DNA of 42,306 nt, taken from the NCBI GenBank assembly GCA_003158675.1, contig PMKN01000066.1, forward strand, positions 1-42,306. Reading direction: 5' to 3'. The notes under the pieces were generated by a model. The model saw nothing but the letters and a program-made list of their open reading frames with translations. It had not been told where the DNA came from and did no database searches. Positions 1 to 7,472 of this stretch are shown here, one piece after another. This stretch comes from Chloroflexota bacterium. Lineage in GTDB: Bacteria; Chloroflexota; Limnocylindria; Limnocylindrales; CSP1-4. The position numbers and the translations under genes are program-made. Each line of letters opens with the position of its first letter. Positions within the stretch are counted from its first letter, which is position 1.

Positions 1-6
1 TACGTC

Positions 7-564
7 ATGAGCACCTGGGATCTTGACCCAGCCCATTCCGAAATCGAATTCGCTGTCAGACACATGATGGTGACCACGGTTCGTGGGCAGTTCCACAAGT
101 TCGCCGTAACGACGAACTTCGACGAAGCCCATCCCGAGCTATCGACCGTAGAGGCGCGCATCGACACCGCCAGCATCGATACCGGCATGGATGCTCGCGA
201 TACGCACCTTCGCAGTGCGGACTTCTTCGACACGGCCAAGTATCCGGAGCTGTCGTTCCGAAGCACTGGCATCAAGAAGGTCGGCGACGACTACACAATC
301 GACGGCGACCTTACGATGCACGGCCAGACGCGGCCCGTGACACTGGACGCGGAGATCGGCGGCATCGTCCCGGACATGCGAGGTGGCCGCCGCGCGGGCT
401 TCTCCGCATCGACGAAGATCAGCCGGAAGGAATGGGGGCTCACCTGGAACGGCGCCCTCGAGAGCGGCGGCGTGCTTGTCGGCGATGAGGTCAAGATCAC
501 GATGGACCTTGCCGTCCTGCAGGCCGAAGTAGCGACTGCCAAGGAGCCGGCCGGCGTCGCCTGA
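7..564 (+). CDS. YceI-family polyisoprenoid-binding-like protein
   Basis: The 185-residue product matches the YceI family along its whole length: it opens with WDLDPAHSEIEFAVRHMM, has the central RDTHLRSADFFDTAKYPEL block (about residues 63-82), then GDLTMHGQTRPV and a C-terminal EVKITMDLAV strand. YceI proteins are small lipocalin-like beta-barrels that bind long amphiphilic molecules such as polyisoprenoids. No signal peptide is visible, so this copy is probably cytoplasmic, as in many Gram-positive-type homologues. The ATG lies 7 bases from the window edge, so the ribosome-binding site cannot be judged; the length is normal for the family. Family assignment is secure; the ligand is unknown. 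Confidence 0.93.
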   Translation: MSTWDLDPAHSEIEFAVRHMMVTTVRGQFHKFAVTTNFDEAHPELSTVEARIDTASIDTGMDARDTHLRSADFFDTAKYPELSFRSTGIKKVGDDYTIDGDLTMHGQTRPVTLDAEIGGIVPDMRGGRRAGFSASTKISRKEWGLTWNGALESGGVLVGDEVKITMDLAVLQAEVATAKEPAGVA

Positions 565-592
565 GCCGCCACCTTGCTTCAAGCGTGGGCCA

Positions 593-955
593 GTGACAGC
601 GGCCAAGGGATCCAAGCGCGGTTCGGTGACTCCGCGAGTGGATCCGCAGCGGCCGCCAGACCCCAACGTGGAAGCGGCGGGCCGCGAGACGAATCCGCTC
701 CGGCGAGCGCTCATCGTCCTGGGACCGAGCATTGTGGTTCCGACCATTCGCCTCGATCACCACCCTCGTGTACTCAGCGGTGATAACGGCCTGACGGCGG
801 CGCCGCATGAGGTCATCCTGATGGTCGTCTCCAATAATCGTCGCGCAGTGGGCGCTCGTACGAATGGCCGGCTTCTCAACGCGATCGGCTGGTTCACCGC
901 CGCGGTCATGGGCGTAGCCGCGATCGCCCTGATCGTCACCACCATCCGCGGCTAG
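593..955 (+). pseudogene. Remnant of an Nramp-type divalent metal transporter
   Basis: Pieces of one Nramp (Mn/Fe, proton-coupled) transporter survive in two reading frames. The GTG-started frame gives an N-terminal piece (NPLRRALIVLGPSIVV), then, after a break, a good C-terminal piece with SNNRRAVGARTNGRL and the last membrane helix (IGWFTAAVMGVAAIALI). Between them a neighbouring frame, about 738-794, reads FASITTLVYSAVITA and then stops, as expected for the preceding helix. A full transporter has about 400-430 residues and around 11 helices, and the DPGN metal-binding helix is absent here. The best reading is a large internal deletion plus a frameshift. The open frame of 120 codons could still be translated but cannot be a working transporter. 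Confidence 0.6.
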
Positions 956-965
956 GGGCACGCGC

Positions 966-1787
966 TTGCCTACCACCGGAGAACAATCCCGCCTGACGTT
1001 CCTGGGCCATTCGACTGCGCTGATCGAGATGAACGGCACCCGGATCCTGACCGATCCAGCGTTGGGCCATGTGATGTGGTCGCTGCGTCGGCACGTCCCG
1101 CTGGTTTCGGGGACTGCTCTCGAGGGCATCGACGCGGTATTCATCAGCCACGGCCATTTCGACCACCTGGATTTGCCTTCCCTGCGGTCGCTTCCCGGCC
1201 GCCCCGAGATCGTTGTGCCACGTGGCCTCGGCCAAGTTGCGACAGCGGCGCGTCTCGGGGTCGTTCATGAAGTTGCGCCCGGTGACCGGCTCCGCATCGG
1301 CGGGATCGACATAGAGGTGGTCGCCGCCGCTCACGGGCGGCACCGGCTTCCCTGGATCGCGGGCGTCGCGGCAACTGGGTGCCTGCTCTCGAGCGCCGAC
1401 TCTGCCATCTATTTCGCTGGGGACACAGACCTCTTCCCGGCGATGGCCGGACTCGCGGGTCGGGTGGACCTGGCCTTGCTGCCCGTTGGCGGTTGGGGAC
1501 TCAGGCTGGGCCGGGGCCACATGGACCCTGAACGCGCCGCAGCGGCGGCGGCCTTGATCCGCCCGGCCGTGGCCGTGCCCATCCACTGGGGAACGCTCGC
1601 TCCGTGGGGAATGCGCCGATTCGCGGGCCCGGGCTTCGGCGCGCCAGGGGCTGCCTTCGTCGAAGCCGTCGCCCGACTGGCGCCCACGGTGCGTGCGCTC
1701 GTCCTGGCGCCTGGTGGGTCGGTAGAGCTCGGCGCCCTCGTCGATGGCGCTCCGTTCGGGCGGCGCAACTCCCCGGCTGCGCGATGA
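966..1787 (+). CDS. MBL-fold metallo-hydrolase (UlaG-like)
   Basis: The 273-residue product shows the metallo-beta-lactamase fold: LTFLGHSTALIEMNGTRIL at the N-terminus, the metal motif SHGHFDHLD at about residues 58-66, an AGDTDLF motif near 151, and a C-terminal PIHWGT supplying the last histidine. This pattern fits the UlaG/YcfU-like branch (L-ascorbate-6-phosphate lactonase and relatives) and also NAPE-PLD-like hydrolases. Substrate cannot be inferred. Translation starts at TTG, with a purine-rich GGGG stretch a few bases upstream; no ATG suits the N-terminal strand. The stop overlaps the next start (ATGA at 1784-1787), so the two genes are translationally coupled and probably act together. 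Confidence 0.88.
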   Translation: MPTTGEQSRLTFLGHSTALIEMNGTRILTDPALGHVMWSLRRHVPLVSGTALEGIDAVFISHGHFDHLDLPSLRSLPGRPEIVVPRGLGQVATAARLGVVHEVAPGDRLRIGGIDIEVVAAAHGRHRLPWIAGVAATGCLLSSADSAIYFAGDTDLFPAMAGLAGRVDLALLPVGGWGLRLGRGHMDPERAAAAAALIRPAVAVPIHWGTLAPWGMRRFAGPGFGAPGAAFVEAVARLAPTVRALVLAPGGSVELGALVDGAPFGRRNSPAAR

Positions 1788-3943
1788 CGACTGCGACCGC
1801 CGGCCCCTCAGGCTGGATCAGGGCCTCGATTGCCGGTCACGCCCTGCAGGCTCGCCTGATGTGGGAGTGGCGCCCGACCCGACTCGCTATTGTCCGGCGA
1901 ACCATCCTTCAATACCTCGTCGCATGCCTGTCGCTCGTCGCAACCGGCGCGATCGTTCGCGGACTCCAGATCGATGGACCGGCAGCGTTGCTTCTTGGCG
2001 GGGCCTTGCTGGCCACGATGAACCAGGCCGCGCGGTTGCTCGGACACTGGCTGCTCGTGAAGTGGCCGCTTCTCCTGGTCGACGGCGTCGCCCTGCTCGG
2101 TCAGTACGCGGTGATCCTGATCCTCGGCCGAGTCGTGCCGGGCTTCCACGTGGACGGTGCGGGCACGGCCATCTGGACAACCGTCTGGCTTACCGCGCTC
2201 AACGGACTTCTCTCTGAACTCGTGGCAGTCAGCGACGACGACTCCTACTACAGCCTCCTGGTCCGACGATTGGTCGCGCGCCGCGGTCGAAACGCCCCCT
2301 CGATGGGCCGAGGGCTCCTCATCGTCCAGCTCGATGGCGTCGCCCGGCCGGTGCTCGAAACCGCAGTGAAGGCCGGCCATGCGCCCACCCTCGGGCGCCT
2401 CCTGCGGACCGGCGGCTCAGCATTGCACTCGTGGTCGCCGCTATTGCCGCCGACTACGCCGGCGAGCCAGATCGGCATCCTCCATGGCCGCGCCGACGTT
2501 GTGCCCGGATTTCGCTGGTTCGAGAAGGAGACGGGCCGGCTGATCGTGGCCGACCATCCAGACGACGCCGCCGAGATCCTGAGGCGGGCCAGCGACGGCC
2601 GTGGGCTCCTGTCCGACGACGGGGTCAGCATCAGCAACCTGGTGTCGGGCGACGCGCCCAGAAGCTATCTCACGATGGCGACGATCGAGGCGGCAGAGCC
2701 CACGCACGACGAGCGAAGGCTTCGCGGCTTCTTCGTCGGCACGGTCAACTACCCGCGCCTCGTGGTTCTCACGGTTGGCGAGATGGTGAAGGAGCTCTAC
2801 CAGGCCGAGCGTCAGCGGAGCCGTGGCATCGAGCCGCGCATGCACCGCGGCCTGCTCTATGCCATCGAGCGGGCTGTGACGAATGTCGCTCTACGGACGG
2901 TCGCCACCTCGCTCGCGATCGAGGAGATGTACCGCGGCGCCACGGTCATCTATATCGATTACACCGGCTACGACGCGGTCGCCCACCACTGCGGGCCTCA
3001 GCGTCGGGAGGCGATCGACGCCCTTGAGGGGATCGACCGGTCGATTGCATCACTGTTGATGGCTGCCCGGCATGCCGCGCGGGAATACGACCTGGTGGCC
3101 CTCTCGGATCACGGCCAGAACCTCGGACCCACTTTCAGCCAGGCTTGTGGGCAATCCCTGGAGGACCTCCTCGCGGGCTTGATGGGAGGATCGCCGGTCG
3201 TGGCGAGCGGCGCCGGCACTACCGAACATGCCGGTAGCGGTCGCCGAATCGCCATGGAGTTCGGCAGGGCTTCGGGCCTCGTGCCCTTCCTGGCGCGCCG
3301 CTCGTTCAGGCCGAGGGCTCCGGCAGGCGCCAAGCTTCAGGCTGGTGAGTCCGGGGCCGCGCCCGATGCGGTCGTGTGCTCATCGGGAAATCTGGCCTAT
3401 GTCTACTTCCCCGCGTTCCCGGGCCGGATGTCGCGCGGCGCGGTCGAAGCGCGATACCCGGGCCTGATCGCCGGATTGGCGTGCCATCCGGCGATAGGCG
3501 TCGTTCTGGTGCGTGGCGATGATGGTGCCCTGGTCGCCGTTGGGCCTGCCGGGGAGGCGCCACTGGCGGCCGACGCCGCGCCGGCGGCCGAGGTGTCCGT
3601 CGGTGACCTCGCGACGTTCGGTTCGGACCCCCTGGATCAATTTGGACCGGCAGCGAGAGAGGCACTGGCCAGCCTCAACCAGCTCGGCCATCTCGGTGAC
3701 CTGATCCTGATCGGTAGCGTCGGCGCGGACACTGAGGAAGCAGTGAGCTTCGAAGAACTGGTCGGTTCGCACGGCGGTCTGGGCGGAGCGCAAATGCGAC
3801 CGTTCCTGCTGTGCCCTGCCGCGTGGATTCCGCGGGCGGATCCACTCGTCGGAGCCGTCGCGGTCCATGACCAGCTGGCCGAGTGGCGTTCTGCCTGCGC
3901 GGACGGCAATGCCCAGGCCGGCCCACGTCCGGGTGTCGCCTGA
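1784..3943 (+). CDS. Holin-like membrane domain fused to an alkaline-phosphatase-superfamily phosphodiesterase
   Basis: The start is the ATG overlapping the upstream stop, giving 719 residues; the open frame extends upstream but that part is arginine-rich antisense-like sequence. Residues about 40-145 hold four hydrophobic helices resembling the mycobacterial four-TM phage-holin superfamily. From about residue 178 a type I phosphodiesterase/nucleotide pyrophosphatase domain follows: LLIVQLDGVA (metal Asp near 184), PPTTPASQ (likely Thr nucleophile near 225), YIDYTGYDAVAHHCG and ALSDHGQN. This two-part architecture recurs in Gram-positive-type bacteria, where it is a membrane-anchored phosphohydrolase of unknown substrate, perhaps an envelope phospho- or glycolipid. 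Coupling to the MBL hydrolase suggests a shared pathway. The domain call is firm, the function open. Confidence 0.85.
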   Translation: MTTATAGPSGWIRASIAGHALQARLMWEWRPTRLAIVRRTILQYLVACLSLVATGAIVRGLQIDGPAALLLGGALLATMNQAARLLGHWLLVKWPLLLVDGVALLGQYAVILILGRVVPGFHVDGAGTAIWTTVWLTALNGLLSELVAVSDDDSYYSLLVRRLVARRGRNAPSMGRGLLIVQLDGVARPVLETAVKAGHAPTLGRLLRTGGSALHSWSPLLPPTTPASQIGILHGRADVVPGFRWFEKETGRLIVADHPDDAAEILRRASDGRGLLSDDGVSISNLVSGDAPRSYLTMATIEAAEPTHDERRLRGFFVGTVNYPRLVVLTVGEMVKELYQAERQRSRGIEPRMHRGLLYAIERAVTNVALRTVATSLAIEEMYRGATVIYIDYTGYDAVAHHCGPQRREAIDALEGIDRSIASLLMAARHAAREYDLVALSDHGQNLGPTFSQACGQSLEDLLAGLMGGSPVVASGAGTTEHAGSGRRIAMEFGRASGLVPFLARRSFRPRAPAGAKLQAGESGAAPDAVVCSSGNLAYVYFPAFPGRMSRGAVEARYPGLIAGLACHPAIGVVLVRGDDGALVAVGPAGEAPLAADAAPAAEVSVGDLATFGSDPLDQFGPAAREALASLNQLGHLGDLILIGSVGADTEEAVSFEELVGSHGGLGGAQMRPFLLCPAAWIPRADPLVGAVAVHDQLAEWRSACADGNAQAGPRPGVA

Positions 3944-4221
3944 CCCTGACGCGGGCGCGGACGGCGCCGAGGCTTGGTCACTGCGATCTGCATAATCCGC
4001 AGCCACTACCGATTGAACGGCCTGCGATTCAGCACGTCTTCCAGGCCCAGGAACTGCTCGACGGGATCGTCGGAGACGAGTCCGGCGCGTGCTTAGCGTG
4101 GGCGCGAGCGGCCGTCGTTTGTTCTCGACGGGCCGGCCGACCACTGGCTCCGGCAACCTCCGGGCTCGCCAGGGGGGACGATCGTCTAACGGGCCGCCCT
4201 GCCCATAGGATGGGGGCACTC
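3944..4221. other. Intergenic region upstream of the DoxX gene
   Basis: I see no convincing gene here: open frames are short, with amino-acid compositions typical of antisense reading. A TAGGAT hexamer at 4206-4211 could be a -10 element for the DoxX gene downstream, but no good -35 element accompanies it. Confidence 0.4.
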
Positions 4222-4248
4222 CAGCGCGATGCAGGTGCCATCGCGCTG
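4222..4248 (+). promoter_or_regulatory. Perfect 10-bp hairpin just before the DoxX ribosome-binding site
   Basis: The arms cagcgcgatg (4222-4231) and catcgcgctg (4239-4248) are exact inverted complements around a 7-base loop. The 3' arm ends 4 bases before the GGAGG at 4253-4257. It could be a repressor operator or an RNA hairpin acting on translation initiation. There is no following T-run, so it does not look like a terminator. Confidence 0.5.
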
Positions 4249-4264
4249 CCATGGAGGTTCCCTC

Positions 4265-4846
4265 GTGTACATCTACGCTCCGCTCAGCCGCTTTGGCGCT
4301 GCGCTGCTCCGGGTTACGGTCGGCGTCATCTTCGTCTGGGCCGGCCTCGACAAGTTCTTCAACAGTGGCGTTCCAGGGAACTGGACCGCGCAGGGCTTTC
4401 TGAAGTTCGCGACCAACGGGACACTCGGCTGGCCATTTGTCATCGGGACCCCGGACCCGAAGCAAATCTACAACCCGACGCACGACTTCTGGGTCTCACT
4501 CGCGGGCAACGACATCGCCATGACGATCGTCAACACGCTCGTGGTCGCCGGTGAACTTTGCGTCGGGGTCGCGCTCGTCCTGGGCATCGTCACCCGATTC
4601 GCGGGAGCAATGGGCGCTCTGATGATGGCCTTCTTCTTCCTCGCGGGCTGGAGCTTCTCAAGCGGCATCGTCGAAGAGCACGCCACCTACGGGGTCGTCC
4701 TGCTCGCCCTCGCCGGCATGGGCGCCGGCAACTACTACGGCCTCGACCGAGTGCTCAGCGGTCGCATGCCGATCTGGTTCCGCAACTGGTTCATGTCGGG
4801 CGACCCTAACCCCCCGGCCGCAATCCAGGCCGCGCCGGCCAGCTAG
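4265..4846 (+). CDS. DoxX-family membrane protein
   Basis: I chose the GTG at 4265 because GGAGG (4253-4257) lies 7 bases upstream, giving 193 residues beginning with YIYAPLSRFGAALLRV. Four hydrophobic helices fit the DoxX/DoxD fold: VTVGVIFVWAGLDKFF near the N-terminus, then DIAMTIVNTLVVAGELCVGVALVLG, the GALMMAFFFLAG segment and GVVLLALAGMGAGNYYGLDRV. Family members include thiosulfate:quinone oxidoreductase subunits and many small membrane proteins linked to redox stress; the GELCVGVALVLGIVTR block is characteristic. The gene stands alone, preceded by a hairpin, so its regulation may be individual. The specific substrate cannot be assigned. Confidence 0.85.
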   Translation: MYIYAPLSRFGAALLRVTVGVIFVWAGLDKFFNSGVPGNWTAQGFLKFATNGTLGWPFVIGTPDPKQIYNPTHDFWVSLAGNDIAMTIVNTLVVAGELCVGVALVLGIVTRFAGAMGALMMAFFFLAGWSFSSGIVEEHATYGVVLLALAGMGAGNYYGLDRVLSGRMPIWFRNWFMSGDPNPPAAIQAAPAS

Positions 4847-4931
4847 GACCCCGACCACCCGGCGAGGACCTAACCCAGGCCGAAGCCCACCACGCCCACA
4901 AAAGTGCAAAGCAGCGCCGAATCTGGGGAGT

Positions 4932-4961
4932 TTGACCCCTTCTCCGGCGGCGCCTTAGACT
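4932..4961 (+). promoter_or_regulatory. Sigma70-type promoter candidate
   Basis: TTGACC at 4932-4937 is followed after an 18-base spacer by TAGACT at 4956-4961, close to the TTGACA/TAnnnT housekeeping pattern. It points right, toward a short frame at 5078 and away from the DoxX gene. It is the best-matched promoter I can find in the window by eye. Confidence 0.5.
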
Positions 4962-5077
4962 CAGGGCGCACGGCGATGGCGTCCGCCGAGGCGCCCACGG
5001 CGTCTGAACCGCCCACTCGGGCTAATGGCTCCTGACTGAAACGACAGCCAGGGGCATGTGCCCCGAGAAGGAGTGCG

Positions 5078-5152
5078 GTGGACAACGCCTACCTGATCGC
5101 CGAGGAGATCGACGCCAGCCCCCTCCCGCGGGCGCAGCAGAGCGTGACCTGA
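5078..5152 (+). CDS. Possible 24-residue micro-ORF
   Basis: The frame starts with GTG and encodes an acidic peptide containing DNAYLIAEEIDASPLPRAQQ. AAGGAG lies 4 bases upstream (5068-5073), a slightly short spacing. A promoter-like pair sits about 120 bases upstream. No homology is recognised. It may be a small protein, the leader of an unannotated RNA, or the preserved start of a lost gene. Support rests on position and ribosome-binding site only. Confidence 0.25.
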   Translation: MDNAYLIAEEIDASPLPRAQQSVT

Positions 5153-5260
5153 ACGCGAATCGACTCCGCCGACTGACGGCCTGAATCCGCCGCCGAGCCA
5201 TCAGTCGATCACCCAATCGGGACACTAGATCAACTGGCCTCGGATCAAGCCGCGTAGGGC

Positions 5261-6037
5261 CTAAATCGTTGGTGCCGTGATGGTCACGCCTGACAATGTG
5301 TCGATGCCGATGACCAGGGTCACCATCGCCTTTGAGGGCGTGCCGAAGATCTTCTGATTGAGGGATGCCGCAATGTTCACGCCGGCCGGAGTCCCGTCGT
5401 CCTCCGCCCAGAAGGACAGACTGCTGATGGTGAGGTTCTCCTGACCGGGACCGGCTGCGATGCCGAAGGCAGAAAGGTCTACTTCCGCCATGTCGGCGAC
5501 GGACAGCTGATGAAGCTGTCTGCCGAACTTGGCCTCCACGCCCTCATCAATCAGCACGATGCCGCTGGCCACAAGACCTTGAAGCGTCGCGCCTGAGGCC
5601 GGCGCCTCGGTCCAGTTGCCTCCGTTCGTCCGCGAGTACGCCCAGTCGCCGACGACGACGTTGTCGTTCGATCCCGTGATGCCCAGGATTTTCGAGACAA
5701 TCGAAACGTCACTGTCTCCGCCTTTGACCTTGAATGTTCCCGTGATCGCGCCCGACTTCGAGCCGATGATCAGGGCCACCCTGATGGACCCGACCACGGA
5801 GCCCTGGGCCTGGAAGTCACTGCCAGCGATCCTGGCCTTGAAACTGTCCAATGTCGACATCAGTGTCGGAGTTGGCGTGGGCGTCGAGGTAGGCGTGGGC
5901 GTCGAGGTAGGCGTTGCGGCGGATGGAGCAGATGTCAGGACGCCGGAACGCATCATGCTTCTGCCCCACCAGGCCGCCACGGACCCGACACCGAGGACGA
6001 TGGCTGTTCCCAGGGCAACACGGCGAACGGCAGACAC
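5261..6037 (-). CDS. Secreted or membrane-anchored LppX/LolA-like protein
   Basis: Translation probably starts at the GTG at 6037, whose G is shared with the upstream gene's TAG stop, giving 258 residues. An N-terminal hydrophobic segment (VALGTAIVLGVGSVAAWW) acts as signal or anchor, followed by a Pro/Thr linker (TPTSTPTPTSTPTPTPT, about residues 43-60) and a beta-rich domain. The pattern DSFKARIAGSDFQAQG, then GDWAYSRTNGGNWTEAP, then AEVDLSAFGI resembles the LppX/LprAFG and LolA-type lipoprotein folds that bind lipids or measure outer-surface ligands, though similarity is only in style. No lipobox Cys is present. It is coupled to the AI-2E-type exporter upstream, so it may handle the same envelope substrate. 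Confidence 0.65.
   Translation of the reverse strand: MSAVRRVALGTAIVLGVGSVAAWWGRSMMRSGVLTSAPSAATPTSTPTPTSTPTPTPTLMSTLDSFKARIAGSDFQAQGSVVGSIRVALIIGSKSGAITGTFKVKGGDSDVSIVSKILGITGSNDNVVVGDWAYSRTNGGNWTEAPASGATLQGLVASGIVLIDEGVEAKFGRQLHQLSVADMAEVDLSAFGIAAGPGQENLTISSLSFWAEDDGTPAGVNIAASLNQKIFGTPSKAMVTLVIGIDTLSGVTITAPTI
5874..5909. repeat. Two perfect 18-bp direct repeats in a Pro/Thr linker
   Basis: The unit ggcgtgggcgtcgaggta occurs at 5874-5891 and exactly again at 5892-5909. It encodes the proline/threonine-rich spacer of the secreted protein on the minus strand. Such arrays expand and contract by slippage, which would change the distance of the domain from the membrane. Confidence 0.85.
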
Positions 6038-7299
6038 TATGGGATGCCTCTCTCTTCGCGCTGAGTGGCGTAGATGGCCTCGGCCTGGTCGGCCGCTTCG
6101 GCCAGGACCTCCTCCGGCGTGGCTTCCGGGTAGGCCGCGCGAATCGCGGTCGTGACCTCGAGCAGGTCCATGCCTTCGACTTCCTGGACCGCCTGAATGT
6201 TGATGACGTAGTTGGCCAGCATGGAGACAACTGCCGCCACCGGCAGTCCGAAGAGCGCACCCCAGATCCCGGCAACTTGCGCTCCGACCAGGACGGATAG
6301 GAGGGTGACGAGCGGATGGACTCCTGACGTCCTCTTCATCAGCCGCGGCACCGCCAGATTCATGATCAGCGCCTGGCCGATGAAGAGCACTAGGGTGACC
6401 GGGATGAAGGCACCCGGCACGAACGCCGCGGCGATGAACATCGGCGGCAGCAACGCCAGGCCCGGACCCACGAAGGGGATCGGCATGCAAAGTGCCGCAA
6501 CCAGGCACAGGAGGAACAGATACGGGAGGCCGAAGATCAGACCAACGACGATCGTCAGTGCGACCTGGATGGCGATGAGGATCACCTGGGACCAGAGCCA
6601 CCCTTTGAAGGCTCGGCCGACTGACCGATCGAACAGATCGAGCTGGGTCTCGAAGCGGTTTGGGATCACCCTGCGCCACTTGGCCTGCAGTCCATCAGCG
6701 TCGGTGACGATGAAGACGGACAGGATCAGGATCATCGAGAGGGTGCCTACGATCGAGGCGACGGTCCCGGCGATGGCCCCAGACTGAGTATCCAGGGTCG
6801 CCTTGATATCGGGCAGGATCCTGGCCTCCCCCTGGCGGAACAAGGCCGCCAGGTCGATCGTGCCGGTGCTGATTCCCAGGCTCTTCTGGAGCGAGGCCAG
6901 GCTGCCGGCGATGGTCGCGGTGCCCTCGTCGAGTCGATTCACGAGACTCGTCGCCTCGGTGATGCCGATGGACCCGGCCGCAAGAACGAGACCGACAAGG
7001 GTGAGAGCCACACAGCCGTAGACGAGACCGACCGCGATACCTCGTCCGAGGTGCAGGCGTTTGGCCGCCCCGTCGACGAGGGGGCTTACGACGAACGCCA
7101 GCAGCCAGGCCAGAAAGCAGATCATGACGATCCCGCTGAAGGCGCTGACGAGCGTCATGAATCGGTCGAGAATGAGTAGGACGAAGACGACCGACCCCGT
7201 TACGAAGAAGATCGTCGCGAAGCGCCGGAGGCTGTTGGCTGGGCGCAGACTGATCGAACGCAGACCGGCCAGCCGAAGCTTCGGAACCGCGGTCGCCAT
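6037..7299 (-). CDS. AI-2E family transporter (TqsA/PerM-like)
   Basis: The chosen ATG at 7299 has GGAGGA seven bases or so upstream and gives 420 residues (MATAVPKLRLAGLRSI...); an upstream extension of the frame looks non-coding. The protein has the family layout: N-terminal helices (ATIFFVTGSVVFVLLILDRF, then ICFLAWLLAFVVSPLVDG), a long soluble middle stretch, and a C-terminal cluster with the diagnostic GWLWSQVILIAIQVALTIV and FVGPGLALLPPMFIAAAF blocks. Members export small molecules such as autoinducer-2 or act as Na+/H+ exchangers; the substrate here cannot be read from sequence. The stop overlaps the start of the LppX-like gene. Confidence 0.88.
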   Translation of the reverse strand: MATAVPKLRLAGLRSISLRPANSLRRFATIFFVTGSVVFVLLILDRFMTLVSAFSGIVMICFLAWLLAFVVSPLVDGAAKRLHLGRGIAVGLVYGCVALTLVGLVLAAGSIGITEATSLVNRLDEGTATIAGSLASLQKSLGISTGTIDLAALFRQGEARILPDIKATLDTQSGAIAGTVASIVGTLSMILILSVFIVTDADGLQAKWRRVIPNRFETQLDLFDRSVGRAFKGWLWSQVILIAIQVALTIVVGLIFGLPYLFLLCLVAALCMPIPFVGPGLALLPPMFIAAAFVPGAFIPVTLVLFIGQALIMNLAVPRLMKRTSGVHPLVTLLSVLVGAQVAGIWGALFGLPVAAVVSMLANYVINIQAVQEVEGMDLLEVTTAIRAAYPEATPEEVLAEAADQAEAIYATQREERGIP

Positions 7300-7472
7300 C
7301 TCGGTCCTCCGGTTGTCGCGCACGTCCACGCCCGGCATGCACCCGCATGCCTCCGAGAATCTGATCTGAATCGGGTGCCGGCCGCGAGGATGAGAACCCT
7401 GCGGGGGATGAGAACCCAGCGTGGGAGGGAATCGCCCGCGCACGTGCCGCCGCGGCGGTGCGCGGCGGCGCC

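Larger units (their letters stand above)
4847..5260. other. Intergenic region with a promoter and a possible micro-ORF
   Basis: This 414-base gap contains a well-formed promoter-like pair (4932-4961), a short stem (ggggca/tgcccc, 5051-5064) and a 24-codon frame with a ribosome-binding site (5078-5152), described separately. I see no longer gene; the remaining open frames look like shadows. Confidence 0.5.

Noticed and set aside
5261-6679. A long fusion of the LppX-like protein with upstream sequence
   Set aside because: The upstream two-thirds overlaps the AI-2E transporter in another frame and looks like antisense-type noise. The GTG overlapping the transporter stop is the natural start.
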